From the NCBI GenBank assembly GCA_022578965.1, contig MU400695.1:1-64000 (forward strand): a DNA stretch of 64,000 nt, read 5' to 3'. Within the stretch, counting starts at the first letter, position 1; the number at the start of each line of letters is the position of its first letter. The DNA is from Xylaria sp. FL1777 (taxonomy: Eukaryota > Ascomycota > Sordariomycetes > Xylariales > Xylariaceae). Shown here piece after piece: positions 23,322-36,268 of the stretch. Under the pieces are notes generated by a model. The model made no database searches and was not told the origin of the DNA. It worked only from the letters and a program-made list of their open reading frames with translations. The position numbers were made by a program, and so were the translations under genes.

Positions 23322-26300
23322 TACTATTTTAAAAGTATAACTCTAGCTCCGGGGTCTTTAGTCAGAGCTCAGCAGCAACTCGACTCAGAGTTGCGGAAGC
23401 TCTGCCTTAGGAATGGAGCGTGAGTTCTATGTTTGAGTCGTGGTATATGATGATGCAAAGACAGTTGAAGTTGACTGCCTACCTATCAAGCACTATGCCC
23501 ACATTGGAAAAAATACTGCAAGTGGCAGCTATGAATGATACTTGAAAATACGTCGAGCAACTGATGATTGGACGATGCTTTTCATACTTGAGCTTAGTCT
23601 TTTTTTTTTTTTTTTTCCACAATGAATACAGGGAGTAAAGAATTAAGCCTCTCGAAATTCTTTCTTCACCAATTTTCTATGACTTCAAAAAGTACTTACA
23701 CCTACGCATAATAATAATATTACCCGAGCACTATATGCTGTTTTGATTGGACAGATTTAGGTATGGAGAAAGCTTCAATAAGTGTATATGTAAAAGTACT
23801 TAAGCAAAATATTACTTACTGTGACTCGCTTTGATGTGTAGTACACGTAGAGTGAAGGATTAGGTTTTGTGCACTGGAACGAAATACCACGTCCTACCTG
23901 AACCTTGAACTCCAGATGAAGTGCAACCTCAGTTATCTGCCGGTACAGTGATTGTGTATACCAAACTAGGAACAATAGCACTGTAACGGATCCGGTGGCA
24001 GGGAATGGCCCCATGCCCGAACCACACATATGATTGGTGTACCGTAGTGTAGTTAGTCTAGGTATGGATGGGATGGATATTCATAGTAACAACCACATTT
24101 CGCCAACTCTTCACCCGAGCAAGGAGCATACATACTTAGGCAAACTGTCAGGTTTCGAAATTGTCAAAACAAGAAGTGTGCCCCATCGCACAACCGTTGT
24201 CGGGTTTACGCCACAGCGAAGATACTGAGTACATGTAGCGTAGCACAAAGGTTTCATAACGTCCAATTATATCTCACGATCAATGAGCGTGATGATCGAT
24301 CAGACATGCTAGCAGAAGACTCCGGGGTTGTTATTGGAAGCCCGGGTCATCGGCCGGGTAAGCAAGTTGGCCCAGTCGGTGATTTATTATTTTGGAGGTC
24401 AGGAAAAGGACTAGCATTGGTAGGTAGCAAATTATAGTAACCTAATTAATAGATTATCAGATTGTATTAATTTCTACTTTCTACTTCGTACTCTGCATTT
24501 ATATACTTACGGAGTAGTAGGTATGCCAATCCCGCGGTATGCATGAAGATACCGGCTCGCTCTAACCTCGAAGTACTGCCGAAGATGTTATATCTTGTGA
24601 CTTGTACAAGTGTGCAAGTGGTGTTGTGGACTACCTCCTGTAGGTAGTCCCGAATTTCCGGATGAATGATCGTTCGCGCGATCCTCTTTCAGTATCCTTA
24701 CATCTATTACACACGTACTGCGTAGGTAGTATTCAGATGTTTTCAATGATACAGCTGTATTACAAGTGTAGTTCCTCTTGGAGTGGACGCTAACCCGTTG
24801 ATAAAGCTGGAGCCTTCCTTGACCGATAGAGGGGCAAACTTACTTACATGCTGTCGGAGTTAAGCGTCAGCACTTGCGATGTTGTCCTTGAGAGGCTGCT
24901 GACGATACATACAATGTCGGGGTAGGCAACTGTGAACCCGAGGCCAAAATCCAAATCCACGCGGCATCAACCGGAGATGCTCTATGTCATTCATTCGAAT
25001 CTGATGATTTAGACCGGCCTCGTGGGTTTAACGCGTCAGCAACCTACCAGGCAGACAATCATGATGTTCCTAATAACACTGTAAAGCTGTGCTCTATCAC
25101 CCTTGTTACCCGTGTAAGAAATAATCTTTACTATACATGTATGTATGTAGTCTCCCACTGGCGAAAGAAAGACACCCTTTGAAAAAAAAAAAAAAAAAAA
25201 AAAAAAAATTTAAGGGCTCCAGTGGCCGCGGACTTGAATCAAGACAAGAGACTCGCGTTTTTGATTATGCACACCCTGCGGTGACTCTATCCATTCCCTA
25301 ACCTAGCATACTGTATCCGGATCCTAAAACGGCTGCGGCGATGTGTCAGAATCCCGCAGCTGTTCTGACAATGGATGACTTGGTAGTCAGCCTGCCAGGC
25401 AAATGAGCGCGCCGCGCTGTGTTGTCACAGGGCAAATTGCTCTCGGTTTCGGAACTATGTGACTCGTCGCAGGCCGTCGCACTCTGCGTGCGTGCTTCAG
25501 AAGAAACGATTCGGCCTGATTCAAAATGGCGATTCCGGCACGACGCCGATGGCGCATGTGTGCATGTGTGCAAGTGTGCAAGTACATAGAAAAGCCGCAG
25601 GTAGCGCCGCCCCTACTACCGGTATACTAGGTACTAGTATGGCTACCATTGTTGCGGGTAGAAAGGTAATACAATTCGTGGATGTGCTTTTATCTGTTTG
25701 TTGTGAGTACTACTCCAAATTCGTAGGCTTGTTGTATACTAGCTACGCAGTCTATACCGTAAGCTTATGCGTAGAGTTAGTGTAAATGCCGATGATGTCT
25801 CCCAATTATGGGATTGCATATTGATAGGTATGATACACTACACTATCTACCTAGGTACTGCGTATGTGTCCCTAGGTACACTCCTAACGTAGACGCTCTA
25901 CTAAACTGGCTCTACTATATGCACTTGACGAAACCCTTCTGTCACCACTTTTGTCGCTACTTTATCCAATTGATGCTCGTGGCAGAACTTGTGGCAACGG
26001 AAGAGAACTGGCAACTTCCGAAATGAGCATCGACTTGTGTTTATACCTACTGGGTACAGTACCTACCTAGCTACATGTACGGTATGCATTGCCCGCTCTG
26101 CACCAGGGTATCTATGTATCTGACTTACATCCATCATATCCATACATACTACATAACACCCTACTAGGTAGTTACCTAATTCCCTTGTGGAATAACTTAG
26201 GTATTTAGATATAGAACAGAATCCGGAAGTGTGAGTGTGCCGGAAGCCAAACCATGTTCAACATGTTGTTGCAGTGCTATTTCCTACATCTGACAGTTCC

Positions 26301-28539
26301 ATCCTGCTTTCTTCCCCCGTCCTCGCTGCCATCCTTATTCCCAAGCCAGGCTGAGCACCGTTCAGCATAAAAATGGAGGGAGGATAAACACACGCCCCAT
26401 TTGCATCACGCCACTTACGGTAGAGAACGTTTTCATTACACGTTGTTGGCCATGTGGAAATAATACGATACTACTGCGTATGGATGGCTAAAAGAAAAGA
26501 GGCTGGCCAGAACAATGGTTCATGACACGAGTGCGTAGAGGTACTTGTGCAGACCCTACCAGTGAACTTGAACAAAACTATACTACATACAGACAAGCGA
26601 GAGGACTAATAAAAACACAAAAGAAGGGTCCGTCTACACTAGTTTCTAGCGCAGTCGCCTTTCATCCGTCTCCGGTCAAATCAAAGCCGGGATAATTCCA
26701 TAACCATGGACTGGATCAAGCCACTCTCATCACTCTCATATACGTACACCTCTACTACCCATACCGGTATCGCGAACTTAACCGACTAAACTAAACATGG
26801 CAGGACAGCGAACCCCCTCTCATGTAAAAAATTGTGAGCTCATTACATACTGCGTAGTCTAACATCGTAGTGGAGGTACATATAGGTATTCGCCACGACC
26901 TCTGCTTTCGTATTGCCCTATGACGAGGCTCGATGATCGAACGACAATGGCTCTATACCACAGTAGGAACTTATCCATATCGCAATTTGATGGCTGCGCA
27001 ACAAAACCTGGTGTGCCTAACACGGGGACATACCATTAAGAGATAGTAATATACAGTATTCCAGACTATAATCAATGTGCTGCATATGTACTGCAGTGTA
27101 CAGGCCATCGATAGGTAGCATGCCTAGGTAGCTGTATCTTGAAATACGCTTAAGAGAGACGGATATTTTGACCCAGGAATGAAAGAGCCAAGACCACATC
27201 GACAGGGGACTTGACGCTGCACGCGTTTAGTTGCTGGATATGAGGGATTTCCAAAAGAGTTAGCTATTATGGTTACCTATTTTGTGCGCACCACTACCGA
27301 TACATATATCAGTGCAGGGAGACTGTGTATAAGTACACTAATTGTTATAGGTGTTGCCGTCTGTCTCTGTCTTTACATGTATTACCTGCTCGGGAGAGTT
27401 ACGAGAATACTGCCGCATTAGGTAGGTACTTAGGTTAATGTTAAAAACCACCCCATAGTAGTACTGATTTCATCTCCTCAGTTTTTATAGTTGTGTAGCC
27501 TTGATGGTAAGGCTTGTTGGATCTTAGTATTTTACCTAGGTACGTAACATTGTTTTTGTTTTTTTTTGTTTTTTTTTCTGCTGAACATTGATATCCTGCA
27601 CTCCTCTTCTATTAGACTTGCCCCAATACCTACTTCTAAGTAGGTATTCATTCAAATATACCTAACCTTACACTAGGAGTGGTGTAAGTTAGGCATCTTA
27701 AGAGCTTTAAATGTACTGGTGACTGGCCGACTCACTGCAAACCCTGCTAAATTAGACGAATTCTTCTATGTATCTATTTGCGTCTTGTTGATCATTCAGG
27801 GTTTGAGCTCAATACAATCAATCCCCTGCAGGTAAATAAATCTCAAGTAACAAGAGACTTCGACGTGTACTTCCAGTACCTTCTGCATGGGTACTGATTG
27901 GCCGTGATCGAGCCTAAAACTTCTTTCTAATAGAGTACCGAGGTTACATAACAGGTATCTTACTACACCTGCCCTAGAATTCCTTGCGCTAGAATAGTAG
28001 TGGGGCGCAGTGTACACTACTACACTAGGTACCTGCTACTGTACGCAGTAGTGCAGTACAATACTTTAGTTTACGTGTAGGTGGCCGGGAGTAGCGTACT
28101 GTAGGCCCACCAGAGTAGTGTAGGCGCCAATCGAGTGTTGGAACTTCCAATTAAGTACCTACCTACTGACCTACTGCGTAAGTAAGTAGATACCTACCTA
28201 CCTAAAGTACCTACCTAAGTCGCTGGCTTGCATACATACTAGGTAGAGCCCACTGTTCCCACAGGCCCTGAGACCAATCACGCCTGCCGAGGTCAGAGAC
28301 TCCAGCGTCCATCAAATCACTTGCTACTTCCTTTTTTTTCCCGCTTGGTCTCCTTCTGAAGAGTCCACTTATTGTTACCTACCTGTGTAGGATACGTGGG
28401 TAGTGTACCTGTACCTCCTACTGTAGCACTGGTTGGCCACTCAAAGAGTCAAGCCCTTTTCTTTCTCTTTACATACACTTGGGTACCTGCTCTAGTACAG
28501 GACCCAGGTAGGTAAGTAAGTACCCACCTCACGCACCCG
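23322..28539. other. Gene desert, right part
   Basis: About 5.2 kb with no supportable gene. It holds a run of 17 T at 23600, a run of 27 A at 25182-25208, and many TACCT/AGGTA strings. The densest group of ACTGCGTA octamers is here: 24717, 25744 (reverse), 25857, 26473, 26849, 28042 (reverse) and 28173. Open frames here are short and have no codon bias. Confidence 0.6.
25182..25208. repeat. Poly(A) tract of 27
   Basis: An uninterrupted run of 27 A. No retroelement body or target-site duplication is evident beside it, so it may be simple slippage. Confidence 0.85.
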
Positions 28540-30210
28540 CCGCGTCCGTCTCCCATGCACATCCTCCACCCATCCAACCCATCTCAACCCATCCCCATCC
28601 ATCCACCTCTGCCACATTCATAATCCATACCCACTCCATCCCATCCTCCTTTCAACCCTCTGCCTGCTCTGCTTTCTTCACTCTCGGTCACTCCCTCTCA
28701 TCATCTCCTCTCCCCTCCCCCCTCTGTTCCCTCTTCTTGATAGTAATCAGCATTCTCTTCGTGACCCTTCCTTTTTCTCACAACTTTGTGTCAATTTGGA
28801 ATTTCGGCCAAGACCTTCCGTCTAAGTCCGAATTCCCAGGTTTCGTCGGCTGTTTTTTTTCGAGTAGAGACGAGACGGGTCGAGCCAAGTTGAGAACAAG
28901 AAGCCTGTGAGACCGAAATATCGAGAGATCGGGAAACAGAGGTAGTCAGAGGCCTTAATCAACCTTTCCCGTGTGTACACCTTCGTATTTTGTTTTCGGT
29001 CACCGCGCCGACGCCAACAGCATCGACGACACCGTACGCATCAAAACATAGGGGACGAGCTTCCGATGAGCTAGCATCTGAGATCGCTGCATCTGCCAAA
29101 CGACGCATTCGTGGTCGCCTTCAAATCAACCAACCAACCCCCAACCTCGGATCCTCTTCACTGAGCGAGACGTCAATTATCTGGATAATCCATCTCAGCA
29201 AACACCCCTCGAATCTGTCCTTCGACGACATCCATACGATCGCCTTGCATCCTTCACCCTTCGCATCCTCCGCACGCATTGCAGTCGCATTCTTTGCTTT
29301 GTGCAAGCTTGCATCCGTTTCTATCTTGCAGGTCAGTTTGTCTTTCATCTAAATCATATGAATTGTGTTTGCACTACTGCCGGAATGGAGTATTTCTTGC
29401 GATGCGACTCAAGTAGTACAATTCATTTCTATCCGCTATTTTCGAGTTGTCAGCCACGCAATTTTGAATTCGACCTAAGACCACATTCGGTTGCACCGAT
29501 TTGCCACCCCGAGAGTTTTGAGAATACCCATACTCTACCAAACTTACAAAATGGAACGGGTTATCGGTAATGGTGTCAACAGATGTCGCGTGTCTACGGT
29601 AGCTTGGTTTCAAGCTGCGCGTTAACATGAATGACACTTGTGTCTTGTCGGTGCCTCTGCTCCGATGTATCATTGGATTTGCGACACCTCCTTATTCGCC
29701 GTCAATTATAGTTAGCAATGATTTGGCCTACCGATTACATTTTGTTTATAGTGTTGTCTTTTTCTGCACTATCATCTACTGTGATGGATAGAGAATTATT
29801 GTTATGAAAATGTACTAACGGTTCATGGACAGGAGATAGAATCGCCTTGTATATCACGATCCGTACAAAACGTTCTGACAGCTTTCCAGCAGTGACTGTA
29901 TAGCATTGCCATATATTCGTACAGCTGCACACTTATTCGACAACCTTCTGTCTACATTCGCATCAACCAGCATTTAACCAATTTCCGTTTCCTGGTCAAT
30001 CGTTGATGGCTCGAGCAGCTCAATAGGGTTTCAACAACCTTCCCCTCACCACTTACCCTCATCTCTTCGGCCTTGGAATTTGCTGCCAGTTGTATGACCC
30101 AACTTTCAGGGTATAACTGAGCTGTCACTTCCACGTGCTTGAAGCAGATTTCTTCTCCGACAAAGGTCGCACGTAGATCTTTGACGGAGAATACTCTCAA
30201 CCACGCCATC
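28540..30210 (+). promoter_or_regulatory. Pyrimidine-rich promoter and long leader of the cyclin gene
   Basis: From about 28540 to 28800 the + strand is strongly C/T rich (repeated CCATCC, CTCTCC), as in many strong promoters of filamentous fungi. The next 1.4 kb up to the cyclin ATG has no convincing coding exon but carries several small frames. A long, possibly spliced 5' leader with upstream ORFs is likely; a candidate leader donor is GTCAGT near 29331. Confidence 0.45.
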
Positions 30211-31266
30211 ATGCCGGGCGGTGTGTGTGCGGTTCTCGATTACGAGACCGACATGATGTCCGAATATGTTGCGGATATGGCCACTCGGATTGTCATTCCT
30301 CGTTCCACTGTCACCCCTGCTTTTCGCAAGTTTGTCAACCAGATCCTAACATCAACCCGCCTTCCCAGCACGACCATTCTGCTAGGCATGAACTACCTAG
30401 CCAAGCACATTAATATGCACAAGCACGCAGGGACCTATGACAGGGTTAGCGAGGGTGAGGTTTGGAAAATGCTTACCGTTGCGTTGCTCCTCGGTAGCAA
30501 GTTTCTGGATGATAACACCTTTCAGAACCGTTCTTGGTCAGATGTCAGTGGTATTGCCGTCTCCGAGCTTAATACTATGGAAGGAAAATGGCTGCAAGAC
30601 ATGAACTGGTTACTTTACGTCAATCTTGATCGCAGCCATGATTACGACGCTTGGTTGAAGAGCTGGAAGCAATACCAAGACAATAAACAACAGGCCATCC
30701 AGCAACAGTCTCAAGCCGCTCTTCGCGAGAGACTCGCCCCCATTGTCACATCTATTCGTAACGACTCACTGAGGCAACCTCATCACCCTCTTTCGTACGA
30801 AGGATGGACTCCCGAGGAGATTGTAGAACATGAACGACTTACTATGAACGCAAGACTAGGTAGACCTACGAAGATGCCTTATCGACCTCGCGAAAGCTCG
30901 TGGCCTAGTCGTTATCAAAATCCATGGGGCCAAGCTCCGTTGACCCCTCCCGATTCGGGTTATGGCACTCCCGAGTACTTGAATTCGGCTGCATCTGTCA
31001 ATTCGCGTTATAATGAGTGGTTCAGCCAGGCTGTAGCAAGCCAAAACTATGGCCGCTACTCCCATGCTCCCACTGCGCATCATACTTACTCTTCGTCCAG
31101 AAACGGCTCCCAATTCCATCAACCCTACTTCAACCAGTATGGCGGGCACGCTGGATGGGACTCAGGCGTGGCTGAATGCAACTGTACACAGTGTCTTTCG
31201 GCTATCCACGCCAAGGCTGGTTCCTATTTCCATTCCCACGCCTATGGTCAAGCTGTTATGGGATGA
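30211..31266 (+). CDS. PHO80/Clg1-like cyclin (Pho85-type CDK partner)
   Basis: Cyclin of the PHO80/Pcl superfamily, closest in layout to yeast Clg1, a partner of the Pho85 kinase in nutrient, cell-cycle and autophagy control. The 351-residue protein starts at MPGGVCAVLDYE; the frame is open 24 codons further upstream, but this ATG begins the conserved part. A single cyclin box spans about residues 36-137. It includes PAFRKFVNQIL, then GMNYLAKHI, then VALLLGSKFLDDNTFQNRSWSDVSGI and MEGKWLQDMNWLLYV. The second half is low-complexity (Gln, Ser, Tyr, Pro) with LTPPDSGYGTPEY, a possible proline-directed phosphorylation segment, and a Cys/His-containing tail (ECNCTQCLSAIH). No intron lies in the coding part. 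The long leader upstream suggests translational control. Family is confident; the exact orthologue is not proven. Confidence 0.88.
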   Translation: MPGGVCAVLDYETDMMSEYVADMATRIVIPRSTVTPAFRKFVNQILTSTRLPSTTILLGMNYLAKHINMHKHAGTYDRVSEGEVWKMLTVALLLGSKFLDDNTFQNRSWSDVSGIAVSELNTMEGKWLQDMNWLLYVNLDRSHDYDAWLKSWKQYQDNKQQAIQQQSQAALRERLAPIVTSIRNDSLRQPHHPLSYEGWTPEEIVEHERLTMNARLGRPTKMPYRPRESSWPSRYQNPWGQAPLTPPDSGYGTPEYLNSAASVNSRYNEWFSQAVASQNYGRYSHAPTAHHTYSSSRNGSQFHQPYFNQYGGHAGWDSGVAECNCTQCLSAIHAKAGSYFHSHAYGQAVMG

Positions 31267-33697
31267 CAACGCTGTTTTTAGTCAAGCAAGTTGAGCTGGA
31301 CTATCTCCTGGTGACCCTCCTAGCATGATGAGACTTTCGCGTAACTGCGAAATCTTAGGCTATGGACTGCCTGGATTCGATTCTAACGGTTTCACGAACA
31401 CACTGCTTTTTTTTCTTTCTTTTAATCTGATACCCCTTTCGGCATATTGGTTGGGAGCGGGAAGGGCTCCATGGAATTTACGATGTTTGGTCAGATTTGA
31501 TTCGGCAACAAGTCATTCGAAAATCCTCGTACGACGCGTATCGTAACCATGGGATCGTAACCATCGGGAGTTTTCGGATACTCCATGTCCATTGTTCGAT
31601 CTAGAACCGTTGTATCTGCGGGTTGACGACACCCGAGTAGACTGCCTCTGGCGGTTTCTCGATCATAATCTTCATTATTGGCGTTTATACGGTATTCCCC
31701 TACGGGCTGGAGTTCTTTGCCTGATGTTTCTTTTTCCTTTTTTTTTTTTTTTTTTTTTTTTACACATCATAGATTTCATGTGGCACAATTGTTCGCATTT
31801 CACAGCGATGGCGGCTAAAAAACTGAGACTACTCATGGCGTTTAAAAAAAAGAAACTAATGAACCTTGATAATCGGTTCATTGTCTTGCCAGCCGCTCCC
31901 TCCATGCTGGAGGATAGAACAGCACCCCCAAAAGTTGTTGTACTCAACGTCGACTGCTGAACTGCCTTCCTGGATTACACCCTCGGCAGTTTCAGACCCC
32001 TTTGCCACTTGTACGAGAGAGACGGCTCGTGGTAACCATCCTCCCTTTGTGCAATGAAAAGACAAAGCAACTTGGCGGTCCGCTCCTCGACACTCTAAAG
32101 CAGGTGCTTGGTTTAGGGCTATGGCATGAAATTGTGGTTGAAACCCACCATGCTACCCCGTCGCCCTAACGACTCGATCGTTACTGCCTCTCGCTTGGCA
32201 CACAGTAGGGGATTAGAGGAACGTTATTTTTCGCATCTTTGCAGGGATATTAAGGAAATGACGGCTAAAATGTAGGACCTGGGAATTTGGTATTCTCTTT
32301 CATATCCTTGTTCATTGTAGGACAACGCAACGGTTCGGTTGTTGACGAACACGCGTTTTTCTCTGGCCTGGATCAGGCATTCACTAAGACGACATTAGTC
32401 TCTTTTTTACGTTTAGACTGAAGATGGGGCTTTGGGGACCGGGGGCTTTGGAGCTGGGGTTTAATCTTTTCACGGTTCAGACATCTCTTTCGAGGTCGGT
32501 TTATTCCCTTGTTTGATGCTCATACTTCTTCACGACTGGCATGATCTTCTTGCTATTGTCTTTTGCATGGTGGTTGAGGAACAGTACTTGAGAGGAAAGA
32601 ATACTGGGGGTAGACAGCCGACACTCTTGGTATTCGACTTGTCGGAGACCCTTGCCTACCTAGATTGTCATTGTCGAAGTCTAGGAGGTCACAGGGCATC
32701 CTTTTAAGGGTAGATTGGGCCCTCATCTCAGTGATGATAAACACGCATTGGTAAAGCGATTTCCAGCAAGCGATGTTGACCTGTTTATATATACATATAC
32801 ATACACACAAAACCAATTTGGACAAAGCGTTGATAATGCTTCGTCAACTTTTACTTTCTTGTCTTTTACCTGATCCTTAATTAGTGATACATGCTCGAAA
32901 AGTGTAATGGGGAGGTTTATAGGTAATTGACAACAAGGAGATGCATTCTGTTAGTGTGTTGTGTGGGTGTTCCTTATTGTTTTGTTTGCAGGTGATCTAG
33001 AATCTGTTATTTTCATAGGTATCTTGGGCCATCTACTGCGTATATTATTTGGCTTGTCTACCTACCTATCTGGCAGATATATGTGTCTATGCTGAGACTG
33101 TGCCAGCTGGCGCCTTCATTTTGCAGCTGCGACACCTAGCAAGGATATCATTGAAGAGGAAAGTATCTACTTGGGTATGTAGATACCTATCTATATTCTC
33201 GTCTCATATCTCTCCTCTCATCACATGCCAGCCAGCCCGCTCATTCATCTATCCTGCTTGCCTATCTGTGAGTCTGTACATAACACATTACTCACCCATA
33301 TATAACACCAATTGGCCCACTCACGATTAAATCTCCTCGTGTCCTGGATTAGGTGGGATGCATGTGCGTACGCTAGTCGTATGGACGATAGTTAACTGAC
33401 TGCAGAAACCAGCAGCCCTTTTCTCACGAGGTCTCGTGGGAATACTCGCTATAGGTCTGCCTTTGTGGAATTGGGTGATTGAATCCTACCTTCAATAATT
33501 ACTTCGTGTTGCACAACTCCATTTTACATTTGCCGCACTTGCTTGCTTGCTTGCCTGCATGCGTGCGTGCGCGACTGAGACATACCCAAGGAAAAACAGG
33601 TTCTGGCTATCTACTCTGCCGAGGGTATATTTATTTATACGGGGCGGGGGGTTGATTACATGCATGAACGCATGAAGAAATACGCATTCTGCTCACG
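31267..33697. other. Intergenic, cyclin 3' flank to NIP30-like gene
   Basis: About 2.4 kb without a convincing gene. A 24-T run lies at 31738-31761 and an ACTGCGTA octamer at 33035. A (TTGC)n-like tract at about 33539-33556 is followed by alternating GCGTGCGTGC. Confidence 0.55.
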
Positions 33698-34869
33698 ATG
33701 ACGTCGCGGTTCGTCTCGGGTGGTGTCATCGCGGGCGACGGGGACAGCGCAAACGAAGATAAGGGGAAAGGGATCTCTGATGATGGAGGACAAAGGGGGA
33801 CGGGGATGGGAATCGGAGCAGAGGGGGGGAAAGGGACTGCTGCCTCTGTCGAATGGGAGGCTGTCCAGAAAGATCTCGATGAGGAGCGGCGGCGGCGCGC
33901 TGAGGCTAGGAAACGGGATGTCGAGAGTGGTGGTGAGAAGAGCCTCTATGAGATTTTGCAGGCTAATAAAGGTATTTGGTTCTTCGCTTTTTGACCCCCT
34001 GTCTTTTTTTTGTATTCGTTTCTGTCCATGTTTTCTCTCTATCTCTCTTCTGGGCCCCTCGGGTTTCTCTTATCATGCATCTACACCCTATTGCGTTGTC
34101 CTGTGTTATATTATTCGTTGCTGTGTCTATCGTATGGTTGGGTGCCGGCGTTTCCTTTCTGTAGTTGTTTCATTAGATCGCATTCGATATCTCGCTGTTG
34201 AATTATACACTGGTCGACTGATTTGTTCGTCAACTTCTTTCCCCTGAATTAGCGGCCAAACAAGCCGCATTTGAAGAGCAGAATCGTATCCGAAATCAAT
34301 TCCGGGCCCTCGACGATGACGAAATCGAATTTCTCCATGGTGTTAACGATGAGAGACGTGCCGAGGAGGAGCGTGTGAGACGAGAGACCGAAGAGGGGCT
34401 GGCCAGCTTTCGGAAGGCGCAGCAAGCTGTTGGAGGTGGTGATGCTGCTAATTCTGCCGGCGTTGGGAATGCCGATGGGGATGATGGTGTTATGGTTGAG
34501 GAGTGGGGGGCTGCGGCTACAGTTAGGAAGAGGAAGAGGGAGAGGGAGAAGGCTGGGTTTAAAGGTGTTAAGAGGAGGACTAGTATGCCTGAGGAAGACA
34601 AGAATGACGAGCGAAAGGTGCCCGGAGAAGCATTGGGGGATGTCAAAGGCAAAGATGATCTAGTATCGTCTACTGAACAGATTGGCAACGACCATGTGAA
34701 GCTTACGCATACGAAGCTCACACCCACACCCACCGAATCCGAATCAGTTGCTGCTAAGGAACCCTCTACGACTCCTTCAACACAGACTATCGATGTAACA
34801 TCTACATCGAAACCGAAACCGACCTTGGGCCTTGTTGACTACGGCTCGGATGAAGACGATGATGATTGA
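33698..34869 (+). CDS. PSME3IP1/FAM192A (NIP30) family protein
   Basis: Small nuclear protein with the N-terminal NIP30 domain; the human relative PSME3IP1 binds the PA28-gamma proteasome activator. Whether fungi use it the same way is not established. Exons 33698-33971 and 34253-34869 give 296 residues; the intron is 281 bp and the join is phase 1 inside the conserved motif. The motif starts SRFVSGG at residue 3, continues through a charged helix (EEERRRRAEARKRD type) and peaks across the junction at SLYEILQANK then AAKQAAFEEQNR, NQFRALDDDEIEFLHGV. After about residue 130 the protein is low-complexity, with KKRKRE-like basic patches and a YGSDEDDDD terminus. The conserved domain crossing the splice site is good evidence for the model. 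Confidence 0.88.
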
Positions 34870-36268
34870 AGGGAGAGAATCTATTTAGATGGTATAATAC
34901 TTACGAGCCAGCCACGATTACAGTCATGGCCATACCATCCCCTTAAGATTAGGAGTGCGAGGGGATAAACTGTCTTTAGAGACAGGTACCGATGAGTACT
35001 CCTCGATGATCTCTATTTTGAATTGGACAGGACGCCTTACACCCGTTCATTCACTCCCCCCTCGGACTTATCGTTGGTGTAGAGCTAGCCGGGCAACTCT
35101 GTGAAAATGTCGAGTTATCCTAGAAATATCCTATCAACGACTGAGGGATGCTATAGCACTATCATGAGATACCGGGTCATATATTATTGGATCTGATCGA
35201 TTTTGCCCGGAGGACTTACCAGACTCACCTCGTTTGCCCTCTCGGTCGACTAGTTCCTCGCGTGCCCCTCGGTAAGGTAGTTAATGATGTGACGGTCACG
35301 CATGACTTGGTGGATACTATATTCTAACAATTATTGAGTACTAATTCAATCAAGAAAAAACCAACTACAGTGTCTTTTCACAACATTCAAGAGTCACATG
35401 AGGGAGGGGACATAGGACGAGACGAGGCTGGCTGAAGGTTGAGTGATTGGATTGCGCTTGTACGAACATATATCTTTCACCTACTTCCCACATGCACGTC
35501 TGAGCAGACCATCAATTCGTCCAGCCAACGTGACGTTCCCGATTTTTTGCTGGTTGGCGCGAAGAAAGTTATGGGATCGCGGCGGTGTAGAGGAGCTAAG
35601 GATAATGCCTGGCGTTCATATCTATATATCTGCCTGTCTGCATCTCTATATGTTAGGGAGCAGGCTGCCTTCGTCGTTTAAATGAGACACATGATAGGCT
35701 TTCTCAACTATGAAGCGGGGGAATGCGATCTCAAACGCGTCGCTTGAGAATATCAAGATGCATATAGATATCTGAATACTCCCATTCCGCATAGTCAACT
35801 TTATTTACTAATAGGTTGAGTTGTTTGATTCTTTGTGCCTTTGACGATATACACCGTTGGCTCTCCTTCCGTTCCAGCCAGGTATATGTCCATGTTATGG
35901 TCTCCTTGCGCCCTCATGCCGTCAACCTTACTGATTAACCAATCGAAGGGCGGTCATAGGATTATACAAGGGGCGTATCTTATTGTTGTACATGTGATTG
36001 GAGATTATTCGTCTCGAAAACCTTGGGGGAGGTATGAGGCGCAGCTGTCCCAAGTCTATAGACGCCCATTCCTTCTAACTATCGTATACACATAAATACA
36101 TATACAGACTTGAGGCCCCAACACCCCGCCTTTCTAATGGATTAGGTTTTTGTCATGTAGATGGTGATTTCGTCATATTAGAAGAGACAGATAATGTCCG
36201 AGAGGCAGATCTCAGTGATTAATCAGTCTATAGCTCTCCTTAGACTGTATTCAAGCGCCGCCCTTTGT
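34870..36268. other. Intergenic, between convergent genes
   Basis: About 1.4 kb between the 3' ends of the NIP30-like gene and TIM54. Nothing coding or repeated is evident. Confidence 0.55.

Noticed and set aside
25182..25208. Tail of a retroposed element
   Set aside because: A long A run alone; no element body, promoter boxes or target-site duplication is seen next to it.
31592..31960. Protein-coding frames through the 24-T tract
   Set aside because: The frames exist only because the homopolymer codes Phe or Lys runs; no motif or codon bias.
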